From the NCBI GenBank assembly GCA_030917025.1, contig JAUPVN010000051.1, positions 1 through 16,434 of the forward strand: 16,434 nucleotides of DNA, read 5' to 3'. A model generated the notes under the pieces. The model was not told where the DNA came from and did no database searches. It worked only from the letters and a program-made list of their open reading frames with translations. Position numbers and translations under genes: made by a program. The DNA comes from Patescibacteria group bacterium (GTDB lineage: Bacteria > Patescibacteriota > Saccharimonadia > Saccharimonadales > CAIOMD01). Positions 7,745 to 13,862 of this stretch are shown piece after piece (position 1 is the stretch's first letter; every line of letters starts with the position of its first letter).

Positions 7745-8264
7745 AAAATAATTTTACTATTGGCTTTGGGTTAAGCCATAGTTCATTATGTACGCCAGGA
7801 AAATCGAAAATTGTATAAGCGTGAACTAATTTATCATAACAATTTAAGCAAATAAACGGATCATTGCCATTGCGTATAATAATAACGTTTTTGCTGTTAG
7901 GTAGCAGGTTATTTTTAATAAAATACAGCTTGTATAATATTAAAAAATTATGATTTAAAGAAATAAATAGACGCCAAAACCAATATAAAATGTATTTAAT
8001 GTTTGTTTTTTCTATTTTTGCATTTTGATAAAAAGTTTTAGGGTATCGCTTTTTTGGGCACATAGGTGGGTTTACTAAAATAATTTTTTTAGCATCATTA
8101 TTTTTTGGTACTAAAAAACAACCACCGCTATGGGCAACAATTATATCTGCAAGATTAGGTTGGTTTACTAATTTGTAGCCATTTATTTTACAAAAATTAT
8201 TAAATATCTTTGCGTTCTTGGGGCCTTCTGCAAAGCCATAAATAATTGCATAGGTTTTAGGCAT
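7743..8264 (-). CDS. Small alpha/beta-hydrolase (RBBP9/YdeN-like serine hydrolase)
   Basis: 173-aa protein. It starts with strand MPKTYAIIYGFAEGP. The nucleophile elbow VAHSGG has Ser46, RNGNDPF carries a probable Asp135, and FPGVHNELW carries His159, a plausible Ser-Asp-His triad in the order and spacing of the small RBBP9-like hydrolases. The segment about 70-120 is basic and rich in aromatic and hydrophobic residues (YILYWFWRLFISL), longer and more hydrophobic than usual; it may be a lid or a membrane-contact surface. The substrate is unknown. It starts six bp after the exonuclease III stop with no Shine-Dalgarno, so it is probably co-transcribed. It ends TTT TGA T, with a 49-codon open frame beyond in the +1 frame. 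Confidence 0.72.
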   Translation of the reverse strand: MPKTYAIIYGFAEGPKNAKIFNNFCKINGYKLVNQPNLADIIVAHSGGCFLVPKNNDAKKIILVNPPMCPKKRYPKTFYQNAKIEKTNIKYILYWFWRLFISLNHNFLILYKLYFIKNNLLPNSKNVIIIRNGNDPFICLNCYDKLVHAYTIFDFPGVHNELWLNPKPIVKLF

Positions 8265-8270
8265 AATTAA

Positions 8271-9239
8271 CTATACGGTTAGTTCTATGCTTACGGGGCA
8301 GTGGTCGCTACCTAAAACATCTGGGTAAATTTTAGCAGATTTTAGTTTTGGCAGTAATTTTGGGTTAATAAAAAAGTAATCTATGCGCCAGCCAACATTA
8401 CGAGCGCGTGCATTGGCCCAATGGGTCCACCATGTGTAATAGCCATTGCCGGTTGGGGTAAAGTGCCTAAACGTGTCTATAAAGCCGGCATCTATAAATT
8501 TTTGCAAGCCTGCCCTTTCTTCGTCTGTATAACCGTGTTTGCCAATATTACTCTTTGGGTTGGCTAAATCGTCTGGGCCGTAGGCTACGTTTAAATCTCC
8601 GCTAAAAATTACCGGCTTGTTTTGTTCTAATTGCATAATGTAATCGTAAAAGGCTGGGTCCCATGCCTGATGACGCAAATTTAAACGGCTTAAATCGCCC
8701 TTGCTGTTTGGGGTGTAAACTGTTACATAATAAAAATCTTTGTATTCTGCTGTAGTTATGCGGCCCTCTGTGGTTGTATTGCCATAGGTATCTGTTAAAT
8801 TATATTTTGTAGCTATTTTTGCTGGTAAACCGTAGGTTACATTTATTGCAGGGTTTTTGCTAAATATTGCAGTGCCGCTGTAGCCCTTTTTTAAAGCACT
8901 ACCCCAATACTCAGTGTATTCTGATAATTGCACCGCAAAATTTTGGCTACCTGCTAAGCCGTTAGCCTTAATTTTGCTTTTGGCGATCTGCTGTGTTGAG
9001 GCCTGCGATTCTCGCGCTGAGTATGATTTATACGCTTTACTGCGATTCTCGGCCTCGCCTTGCATCTCATCCAAATGCAATTTATCAGAAACGCCAAACA
9101 GCTCATAAACTTGTTCTTTAGTGGCTTTTGTTTCTTGTAGGCCTAAAATATCTGGTTGGTATTTTGTAATAAATTCTGCAAAAGCGCCCTTATTTACAAC
9201 TGCCCTTATACCGTTAACATTCCAGCTAAAAATAGTCAT
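8271..9239 (-). CDS. xthA: Exodeoxyribonuclease III (AP endonuclease) with an internal insertion
   Basis: Exonuclease III/APE1-family enzyme of base excision repair, cutting at abasic sites and removing 3' blocks. Family motifs are in order: SWNVNGIRA (5-13, metal/Asn), LGLQETKA (catalytic Glu36), KKGYSGTAIFSK, FSGDLNVAY (Asp/Asn pair), RIDYFFIN and GSDHCPVSIEL (C-terminal Asp-His). At 322 aa it is longer than the usual 250-270. The excess lies at about residues 61-108, between DKLHLDEMQ and EYWGSALKKGYSG, where relatives have about 15-20 residues in all. The insertion preserves the frame and every active-site motif, so the enzyme is probably active. It starts three bp after the ilvE stop, without an evident Shine-Dalgarno, suggesting co-transcription. 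Confidence 0.94.
   Translation of the reverse strand: MTIFSWNVNGIRAVVNKGAFAEFITKYQPDILGLQETKATKEQVYELFGVSDKLHLDEMQGEAENRSKAYKSYSARESQASTQQIAKSKIKANGLAGSQNFAVQLSEYTEYWGSALKKGYSGTAIFSKNPAINVTYGLPAKIATKYNLTDTYGNTTTEGRITTAEYKDFYYVTVYTPNSKGDLSRLNLRHQAWDPAFYDYIMQLEQNKPVIFSGDLNVAYGPDDLANPKSNIGKHGYTDEERAGLQKFIDAGFIDTFRHFTPTGNGYYTWWTHWANARARNVGWRIDYFFINPKLLPKLKSAKIYPDVLGSDHCPVSIELTV
8916..9059 (-). other. In-frame, GC-richer insertion inside xthA with a 12-bp direct repeat
   Basis: Codons 61-108 of xthA. The part nearest codon 61 uses codons rare in the rest of the window (CGC, GAG, CAG, GCC, GCG, ATC, TCG) and is visibly richer in G+C. It contains CTGCGATTCTCG twice on the + strand (9003-9014 and 9040-9051), read in different frames, with GAGGCC/GGCCTC (8998-9003, 9051-9056) as an outer inverted pair. 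The encoded peptide is polar and probably a surface loop. Confidence 0.5.
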
Positions 9240-9242
9240 AAT

Positions 9243-10175
9243 TTATGCAACAGTTTCTATTGGGGTTAGCAGGTTTTTATATGTTGGGTTTGTGCCGTTT
9301 AAAATGCTCCAGTAAATATCTTTAACTTGTTTGGTAATTGGGCCGGTTTGCTTGTTATTTATTATGCGTGCATCAATTAGGTGTATGGGTGCAATAAAGG
9401 CAGATGTGCCGCAGGCAAAAACTTCGTCTGCAATGTAAAGTTCTGTTAGGTCTATATTGCGTTCCTCTGTTGGAATTTTTAAGATATGGGCTATTTCTAG
9501 TACTGTTTTGCGGTTAATACCCTCTAAAAGGTCGCTAGATGTCCCAGGAGTAATTAGTGTGCCACTGCGTACTATAAATATATTGGCAGCACTAAGTTCA
9601 CATACGTGGCCGTTAATGTCTAGCAAAATGCAATCGTCGTAACCGCTATCTATGGCGTCTTGTTTGGCTAAAACCGAGTTTATATATGCACCATTAACTT
9701 TTGCGCGAGATGGGATAGCGTAGTCTGGTATACGCCTCCAAACACTTGTTTTAAGCTTTGCACCGTTTTGGGGGATAATTGGCTCTGCCTCGTAAATAAA
9801 CATACTTAATAGGCTTTTTAGCCCACGTGAGCGGGTGCCGGCAACAAGTTCGTTTACGTGTATGGTGGCGCGCACAAAAACCGTTTCTTTAATTGTATTG
9901 GCTTGTATAAGCTCTGTTACAGCACATTTAAATTTATTGTAGTTCCAATTTTGTTCAAATGTATCTATACCAATAATTTTGGCAGAATTTATTAACCTAT
10001 TGTAATGGTCTTTTAGTCTAAAGGCGTTTAAGCTGCCGTTTTTGGTATAAACTATTGGGAACACCGTATAAACACTAAGGCCATATAATACAGCAGACCC
10101 AGCTATGCTTAAATTTGCCTGTTCTATTGGAATAATATTGTTATCAAAATAAGTGTTATCATATATTTTTGCCAT
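9243..10175 (-). CDS. ilvE: Class IV PLP aminotransferase, branched-chain type
   Basis: 310 aa, the normal length for branched-chain amino acid aminotransferase. It transfers amino groups between Leu/Ile/Val and 2-oxoglutarate, using PLP. The Schiff-base lysine is Lys159 in SRAKVNGAYINSVLAKQDA. Glu193 in VCELSAANIFIV and the phosphate-binding TPGTSSDLLEGINRKTVLEI follow the family order; the FRLKDHYNRL arginine is at 60. CGTSAFIAPI near 255-264 is the usual C-terminal loop. Closely related D-amino-acid aminotransferases and aminodeoxychorismate lyases share the fold, so substrate is less certain than family. It is the first gene of the leftward run, with xthA 3 bp behind. A TATAAT six bases before the ATG suggests a leaderless start. 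Confidence 0.9.
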   Translation of the reverse strand: MAKIYDNTYFDNNIIPIEQANLSIAGSAVLYGLSVYTVFPIVYTKNGSLNAFRLKDHYNRLINSAKIIGIDTFEQNWNYNKFKCAVTELIQANTIKETVFVRATIHVNELVAGTRSRGLKSLLSMFIYEAEPIIPQNGAKLKTSVWRRIPDYAIPSRAKVNGAYINSVLAKQDAIDSGYDDCILLDINGHVCELSAANIFIVRSGTLITPGTSSDLLEGINRKTVLEIAHILKIPTEERNIDLTELYIADEVFACGTSAFIAPIHLIDARIINNKQTGPITKQVKDIYWSILNGTNPTYKNLLTPIETVA

Positions 10176-10181
10176 ATATTA

Positions 10182-10210
10182 ATTATACATTAGGCGTAAA
10201 GTGCTATTAA
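10182..10210 (-). promoter_or_regulatory. Promoter of ilvE, leaderless type
   Basis: On the minus strand a perfect TATAAT (10187-10182) lies six bases before the ilvE ATG at 10175. TTAATA (10210-10205, 4/6 to TTGACA) lies 17 bp upstream of it. There is no Shine-Dalgarno. A palindrome abuts the -35 on its upstream side. Confidence 0.55.
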
Positions 10211-10213
10211 TTT

Positions 10214-10227
10214 GTAAACATGTTTAC
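10214..10227. promoter_or_regulatory. Perfect 14-bp palindrome upstream of ilvE
   Basis: GTAAACATGTTTAC is its own reverse complement. It lies three bases beyond the ilvE -35 and 18 bp after the preceding membrane-protein gene. It is not followed by a T run, so it is not a terminator. This could be a regulator binding site; no regulator gene is nearby. Confidence 0.4.
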
Positions 10228-10245
10228 TTATTATATTTTAAATAA

Positions 10246-10665
10246 TTAGTTTGGCTTTACAGATTTGTCTTTTGGCTGTTGTGTGATGGGCTCTGGGCTA
10301 TTGCTGGGTTGATTTACTGGTTGTTGTTTTTTGTAATTGCGCATAATAACAAAATAATAAATAGGAACACTAAGCCAAATTAACCCTAAGAAAAACGCTG
10401 CAACTTGTAGCACAATCCACACTGTTCGGTCTTTAATATCTTGGTGTTGAATAACATGAATAAGTTGTATAATCCAAAATACAAAAAATACCAGCCAAAT
10501 AATGGTTAAAAAAATCATTAAAAATATAAATGCTACACCTAAACCAAAAAAAGCACCGACTGTGTTAGTGATGTCTGTGCACTGTTCTGTAGTAGACTGT
10601 AACACTCCATCTACGTAACAATTACCGTTTGTATATTCGTAACTTGTTGCTAATAAATTAAACAT
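10246..10665 (-). CDS. Small multi-pass membrane protein (PLDc_N-like)
   Basis: 139 aa. After a short N-terminus with two cysteines (Cys17, Cys29) come hydrophobic helices at about 36-66 (long enough for one or two passes) and about 81-108. The tail is polar and rich in Pro, Gln, Asn and Lys. FWIIQLIHVIQHQDIKDRTV then a Trp-containing helix and IYYFVIMRNYKKQ resemble the phospholipase-D N-terminal membrane domain (PLDc_N), often found alone in small bacterial proteins of unknown function. ATG 10665 is supported by AAGAAGG five bases upstream, one of the few clear ribosome sites here. Its promoter region carries a long perfect inverted repeat, so expression may be controlled. Function unknown. 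Confidence 0.75.
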   Translation of the reverse strand: MFNLLATSYEYTNGNCYVDGVLQSTTEQCTDITNTVGAFFGLGVAFIFLMIFLTIIWLVFFVFWIIQLIHVIQHQDIKDRTVWIVLQVAAFFLGLIWLSVPIYYFVIMRNYKKQQPVNQPSNSPEPITQQPKDKSVKPN

Positions 10666-10697
10666 TTTTACCTTCTTATTGTTAATTGACTATTTGT

Positions 10698-10733
10698 ATA
10701 ATAGTTTATTCTTTATTAAATATAAAGAATAAA
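10698..10733 (-). promoter_or_regulatory. Promoter with overlapping 12-bp inverted repeat, small membrane protein
   Basis: On the minus strand TATTAT (10703-10698, 5/6) and TTTATA (10726-10721, 4/6) are 17 bp apart. The arms TTTATTCTTTAT (10705-10716) and ATAAAGAATAAA (10722-10733) are perfect reverse complements around TAAAT. They cover exactly the spacer and the -35, as an operator would. A second, smaller inverted repeat (TTATGT/ACATAA, 10793-10798 and 10805-10810) lies in the same divergent gap. Confidence 0.45.
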
Positions 10734-10833
10734 ATTATGCTTTTTCTGATAAATTATTGCTCTTATTGCAAATAGTAAAAATATTGTAAAGATTATGTGT
10801 ATTTACATAAACTTGATACTTTGTAAACTATAG

Positions 10834-10862
10834 TTGACAATTATTTGTTACCAAGTTATTAT
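10834..10862 (+). promoter_or_regulatory. Near-consensus sigma-70 promoter of the Cys-cluster protein gene
   Basis: A perfect TTGACA (10834-10839), 17-bp spacer, and TATTAT (10857-10862, 5/6). It is the best promoter in the window. The start codon at 10874 is 11 bases beyond the -10, leaving a leader of only a few bases. Confidence 0.75.
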
Positions 10863-10873
10863 TTATAATTATA

Positions 10874-11263
10874 ATGGGTGTTAATGAATTTGAAGCTAGA
10901 GTTACTATTAGATCTGGAGAAGTACCAGGTGTTTTAACTGATTATTCTGAAATAAGACCGTTAGGAGCGGTAGTATATGCTGGATACGTTGGCAATGTGC
11001 AATTGCTTGTAGCTTGCCCAAAGGTAGTAGTGCAAGATAAATTTACTGTTGTTGGCACTGAGACTATAGGTGAAGATACTGATGAATTTGATGACGATAT
11101 ATTTCATGGTATATTAAGTTTAGTTAAAAAAATTAGATCTAATAAGTGCCCAAGCTGCCCCTTGCGCGAAAGCTGTGAGTTATTTAAAATGGATTATCCA
11201 CCACTGTCTGGTACTATTGTACATATTCCCATTCCGGATTCATCATTAAGAAATAATAATTAA
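10874..11263 (+). CDS. Hypothetical protein with C-terminal Cys cluster
   Basis: 129 aa; family not recognised. Residues 1-65 look like beta-strands (FEARVTIRSGEVPGV, GAVVYAGYVGNVQLLVACP). An acidic linker follows (EDTDEFDDD, 67-75), then a helix and CPSCPLRESC with Cys92, Cys95 and Cys101. A fourth cysteine, Cys48, is distant. The CxxCx5C pattern resembles zinc knuckles or the auxiliary Fe-S segments of SPASM-type proteins, but three close cysteines without a partner do not settle it. No signal peptide or membrane helix. The gene has the strongest promoter seen here, hardly any leader and no Shine-Dalgarno. It abuts the convergent smpB gene with no base between the two stop codons. Confidence 0.7.
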   Translation: MGVNEFEARVTIRSGEVPGVLTDYSEIRPLGAVVYAGYVGNVQLLVACPKVVVQDKFTVVGTETIGEDTDEFDDDIFHGILSLVKKIRSNKCPSCPLRESCELFKMDYPPLSGTIVHIPIPDSSLRNNN

Positions 11264-11734
11264 CTATAAATTTTTGTATTTAAATATTCGGTTGGAATCG
11301 CGTTTAAAGTCTTTTTGTTTTAGGGTTTCGCGTTTGTCGTAAAGTTTTTTACCCTTGGCGGTGCTTATTAATATTTTTATAAAACGGCCATTTGTAAAAA
11401 CTTTAATTGGTACTATAGTTAGGCCCTGCTCTTTTGCCTGAGCAAGTTGGCCGAGCTCTTTTTGCTTTAGCAACAATTTACGCGGTATGGTTTGTTTTTC
11501 TTCTGGTAATTGTAACTTTGTGCTATTTGTGGGTGTAACTTGCATGTTGTTTAGCCACGCCTCGCCATTTTTTACCGTAATAAAAGCCCCACGTAAATTT
11601 GCATGGCCCATGCGCAGGCTTTTAACCTCTGCACCAGTTAAAACAACGCCAGCACTATATTCGGTTTTTACATCGTAATCAAACCGAGCGCGCTTATTTA
11701 CAATTGTGCCTTTTTGCACTTGCTTTTTCTTCAT
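11264..11734 (-). CDS. smpB: SsrA-binding protein SmpB
   Basis: 156 aa, the usual length. SmpB binds tmRNA (SsrA) and takes it to stalled ribosomes for trans-translation. Signature segments are in order: TIVNKRARFDYDV near the start, AGVVLTGAEVKSLRMGHANL with GAFI, then GEAWLNN, RKLLLKQKE, GLTIVPIKVFTNGR and the basic C-terminal tail KGKKLYDKRETLKQKDFKR, which folds in the ribosomal mRNA channel. No ssrA gene lies in this window. ATG 11734 has no Shine-Dalgarno, but an extended -10 ends seven bases upstream, suggesting a leaderless message. Confidence 0.97.
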   Translation of the reverse strand: MKKKQVQKGTIVNKRARFDYDVKTEYSAGVVLTGAEVKSLRMGHANLRGAFITVKNGEAWLNNMQVTPTNSTKLQLPEEKQTIPRKLLLKQKELGQLAQAKEQGLTIVPIKVFTNGRFIKILISTAKGKKLYDKRETLKQKDFKRDSNRIFKYKNL

Positions 11735-11741
11735 CTATTAC

Positions 11742-11750
11742 ATTGTACCA
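11742..11750 (-). promoter_or_regulatory. Extended -10 promoter of smpB
   Basis: On the minus strand TGG-TACAAT (TGn plus 5/6 to TATAAT) ends seven bases before the smpB ATG, the same geometry as at gltX. Confidence 0.45.
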
Positions 11751-11765
11751 GAAACCGTAAAACAA

Positions 11766-11794
11766 TTGCATAATATCTAATAATATGTTATTAT
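11766..11794 (+). promoter_or_regulatory. Promoter of the nucleotidyltransferase-fold gene
   Basis: TTGCAT (11766-11771, weak -35), 17-bp spacer, TATTAT (11789-11794, 5/6). The start codon at 11803 is eight bases after the -10, and no Shine-Dalgarno is present. Confidence 0.4.
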
Positions 11795-11802
11795 AACATA
11801 AT

Positions 11803-12735
11803 ATGTATACCTACGAACGCACAATATCAGTTTATGGAGAGAACCATAAACCTCCAGAATTAGTAGGTGGACCTTTTATGCCAAGAGTTATAACAAGTAG
11901 CCCTTATGGCCCGGGCGCTACTGAATATAAACCTGATAGATTATTTGCCAGAAGAGTATTGAATACCTTGGGTAGAAGATGGAACAAATTACAGTCTCGA
12001 TATCCCGACTGTTTATGGGGCTGTACTTTGAATGGGTCAATTATTAAAGGTAGATTCCATGATAATAGTGACATTGATCCATTTATATTTTATGATCCAA
12101 ATCAAGCTAATAAAATGCTTATTGATAATGGGGTTCAACCATACTCAAGTTTGGAGGAAATAAAGGAATGGATATCTAAAGGATATGATTTTAGTTTAGA
12201 AGATTATGACGAGTATGGTTTTCTAAAGGGTTGTCGGTATGAAATGCAAGATTTTATAGAACGCGAATTTAAAGATGCGCTTTTGGGGGCTGGTATTGAC
12301 AATTCAAATTTGCTAGGATCTGAAATATCTGCAGAAAGTTTTGAACCAACAGACGAACGGGTAGCACAACAAATACATGCATTTATTAATACATATAAGC
12401 ACGAAATTAGTAAACCAGCCAATAAGAGAATGAAAGAATTTTATTGGCACATACCACCCATGGTCCTAGCATTATTTCATCCGCAATTAGGTCACGGCAG
12501 AGTACCAGAGTTCCGCGAGAAGATATTAGACGGTCTTTTCATGCTTGATGAAGAATCCGATGGTGTAGATGGTTTAGAATTGCTTAGATTGTTATCAGAA
12601 TCATTAGCTTGTATAGAAGAACTAAATAGAAGAGCTACAATATTTTTGCCTGATACATTTGAAGATTGGTATGATTATCTTGAAATTGGGCGTGAAGCGG
12701 TTGATAGATGTAATTTTGAAGATACAAAATTATAA
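11803..12735 (+). CDS. Nucleotidyltransferase-fold (Pol beta superfamily) protein
   Basis: 310 aa. The segment LNGSIIKGRFHDNSDIDPFI (77-95) carries the GS...(S)DxD signature of minimal nucleotidyltransferases, with Gly78-Ser79 and metal-binding Asp90 and Asp92. A helical region of about 190 residues follows, with HxxP-like elements (WHIPPMVLALFHPQLGHGRV) and an acidic end. The superfamily includes antibiotic adenylyltransferases, MNT toxins/antitoxins and nucleotide-adding enzymes. The third catalytic carboxylate was not identified, so activity and substrate are open. There is no HEPN partner next door, which argues against a classical MNT/HEPN toxin-antitoxin pair. It converges with the glycosidase gene; the two stop codons overlap in TTATAA (12730-12735). 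Confidence 0.75.
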   Translation: MYTYERTISVYGENHKPPELVGGPFMPRVITSSPYGPGATEYKPDRLFARRVLNTLGRRWNKLQSRYPDCLWGCTLNGSIIKGRFHDNSDIDPFIFYDPNQANKMLIDNGVQPYSSLEEIKEWISKGYDFSLEDYDEYGFLKGCRYEMQDFIEREFKDALLGAGIDNSNLLGSEISAESFEPTDERVAQQIHAFINTYKHEISKPANKRMKEFYWHIPPMVLALFHPQLGHGRVPEFREKILDGLFMLDEESDGVDGLELLRLLSESLACIEELNRRATIFLPDTFEDWYDYLEIGREAVDRCNFEDTKL

Positions 12736-13818
12736 TTTGCCTTGGGTTTCTTGGCGAACGGCCTCCCATAAAGAGGGGTCATTTTTTACTGTTTTGCGCC
12801 AATACCACCATTCTCCGCCCCACAAATCTATATCTCTAAAGCCGGTTGCCTCGCCATATTTTATTCGTTCTTTTAAACGCTGGGCATTCATAGATTTGTC
12901 TTGTTCTGCTAAAGAAGCTTCTTTTACACCGCCAGGAGACCAAGGTTCTGCCTGAAGCTCATGCAGCATAGAATCTTTACCTGTAAAAATTTCTGTTAAG
13001 GCTGCGCGCCAAGTGTACCACCAGCTAGGAAAAGGATACTCAAAATAGCGCTTTGTAATTGTTTCGTCCCAAACACGTTTATATACAGATACACCAAATT
13101 GGTCTGGCCTTGGCTGCCCAACAGGTATACCCAAATAGTTGTTTGATAAGCTTATAATTACAGGTGTATTTGGGTCTATAGCTTTTACAAATGCAAATTC
13201 ATCTATTAAGCGTTCTCGTTCTATGCCAAAATGTTTACATTCTCCAAAAACACCCAAAAAATACTCATTTTCTAATTGGTAACTATCTAGTGCTGGGTTA
13301 TCTTTGTAGCGTTCTAATACTGCTTGCATATAGTTTTTAAGTTCCGGGTACCATTGATCTTGATCTTCTGCCTTTACCCAACTTGGGGCATGGCATTCTG
13401 GCCAACGTGGTTGGCGTAGGCCAATTGCTAGGCTAACTTTGCCGCCTACTTCGTTAACCTTTTCAAATTGCCAATCTAGTTCGCTAAAATCATATTGGCC
13501 GGGTTGTTTTTCTATTTCATCCCAATAGCTTACAAGCCTAAAGCGTTTAAAGCCTAAATCATCTCGTAATGCTAAAAACGTATCCTTAGGATCTAAATCA
13601 TAATATCTGGCATATCTTGGTATAAATGTTACGCCGTATGTTAATGGTTGGTTACTATGTTTTTTTTGGTACCAATAGGCTAAAGCGTAAGCCTGTAATA
13701 TTAAAAGTATAATTATTATAAATGCAATTATAAATATTTTAGTAAATTTACTAAGTTTATTCCAACGCATTTTTAGGGATTTTGTTTTGGTATTATTAGG
13801 TTGCTTTTTATTATTCAC
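12730..13818 (-). CDS. Membrane-anchored glycoside hydrolase (clan GH-A-like)
   Basis: 362 aa. A basic cytoplasmic start, one membrane helix at about 28-49, then a TIM-barrel-like domain outside. FIPRYARYYDLDP, GFKRFRLVSYWDEIEKQPG and YDFSELDW are typical of the first strands of clan A glycosidases (GH5/GH42-like). The likely acid/base is Glu185, in YQLENEYF after strand 4 (the Asn-Glu pair). The likely nucleophile is Glu287 in LHELQAEPW. DLWGGEWWYW (331-340) supplies the aromatic sugar platform. The substrate is unknown: it may trim the cell's own surface glycans or host polymers. It is divergent from a family 2 glycosyltransferase 44 bp away, consistent with surface-glycan metabolism. Confidence 0.83.
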   Translation of the reverse strand: MNNKKQPNNTKTKSLKMRWNKLSKFTKIFIIAFIIIILLILQAYALAYWYQKKHSNQPLTYGVTFIPRYARYYDLDPKDTFLALRDDLGFKRFRLVSYWDEIEKQPGQYDFSELDWQFEKVNEVGGKVSLAIGLRQPRWPECHAPSWVKAEDQDQWYPELKNYMQAVLERYKDNPALDSYQLENEYFLGVFGECKHFGIERERLIDEFAFVKAIDPNTPVIISLSNNYLGIPVGQPRPDQFGVSVYKRVWDETITKRYFEYPFPSWWYTWRAALTEIFTGKDSMLHELQAEPWSPGGVKEASLAEQDKSMNAQRLKERIKYGEATGFRDIDLWGGEWWYWRKTVKNDPSLWEAVRQETQGKL

Positions 13819-13836
13819 TATACATAACAGTATACA

Positions 13837-13845
13837 TGCTATAAT
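13837..13845 (+). promoter_or_regulatory. Extended -10 promoter of the glycosyltransferase-rsmG pair
   Basis: TGC-TATAAT (13837-13845): perfect -10 with TGn extension, 17 bases before the ATG at 13863. No convincing -35. Unlike several other genes here, this leaves a short leader of about 10 bases. Confidence 0.55.
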
Positions 13846-13862
13846 TTTGATGGTCTAGCTAT

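Noticed and set aside
7455..7751. Plus-strand open frame of 98 codons ending next to the hydrolase 3' end
   Set aside because: It overlaps the HAD gene's N-terminus antisense and has the Phe/Ser/Arg-rich make-up of a shadow frame. The minus-strand frame in the same DNA has better codon use and residue mix.
8265..8275. TATAGT five bases before the alpha/beta hydrolase ATG as its own leaderless promoter
   Set aside because: It lies in the xthA stop region, has no -35 at a suitable distance, and co-transcription with xthA is more likely.
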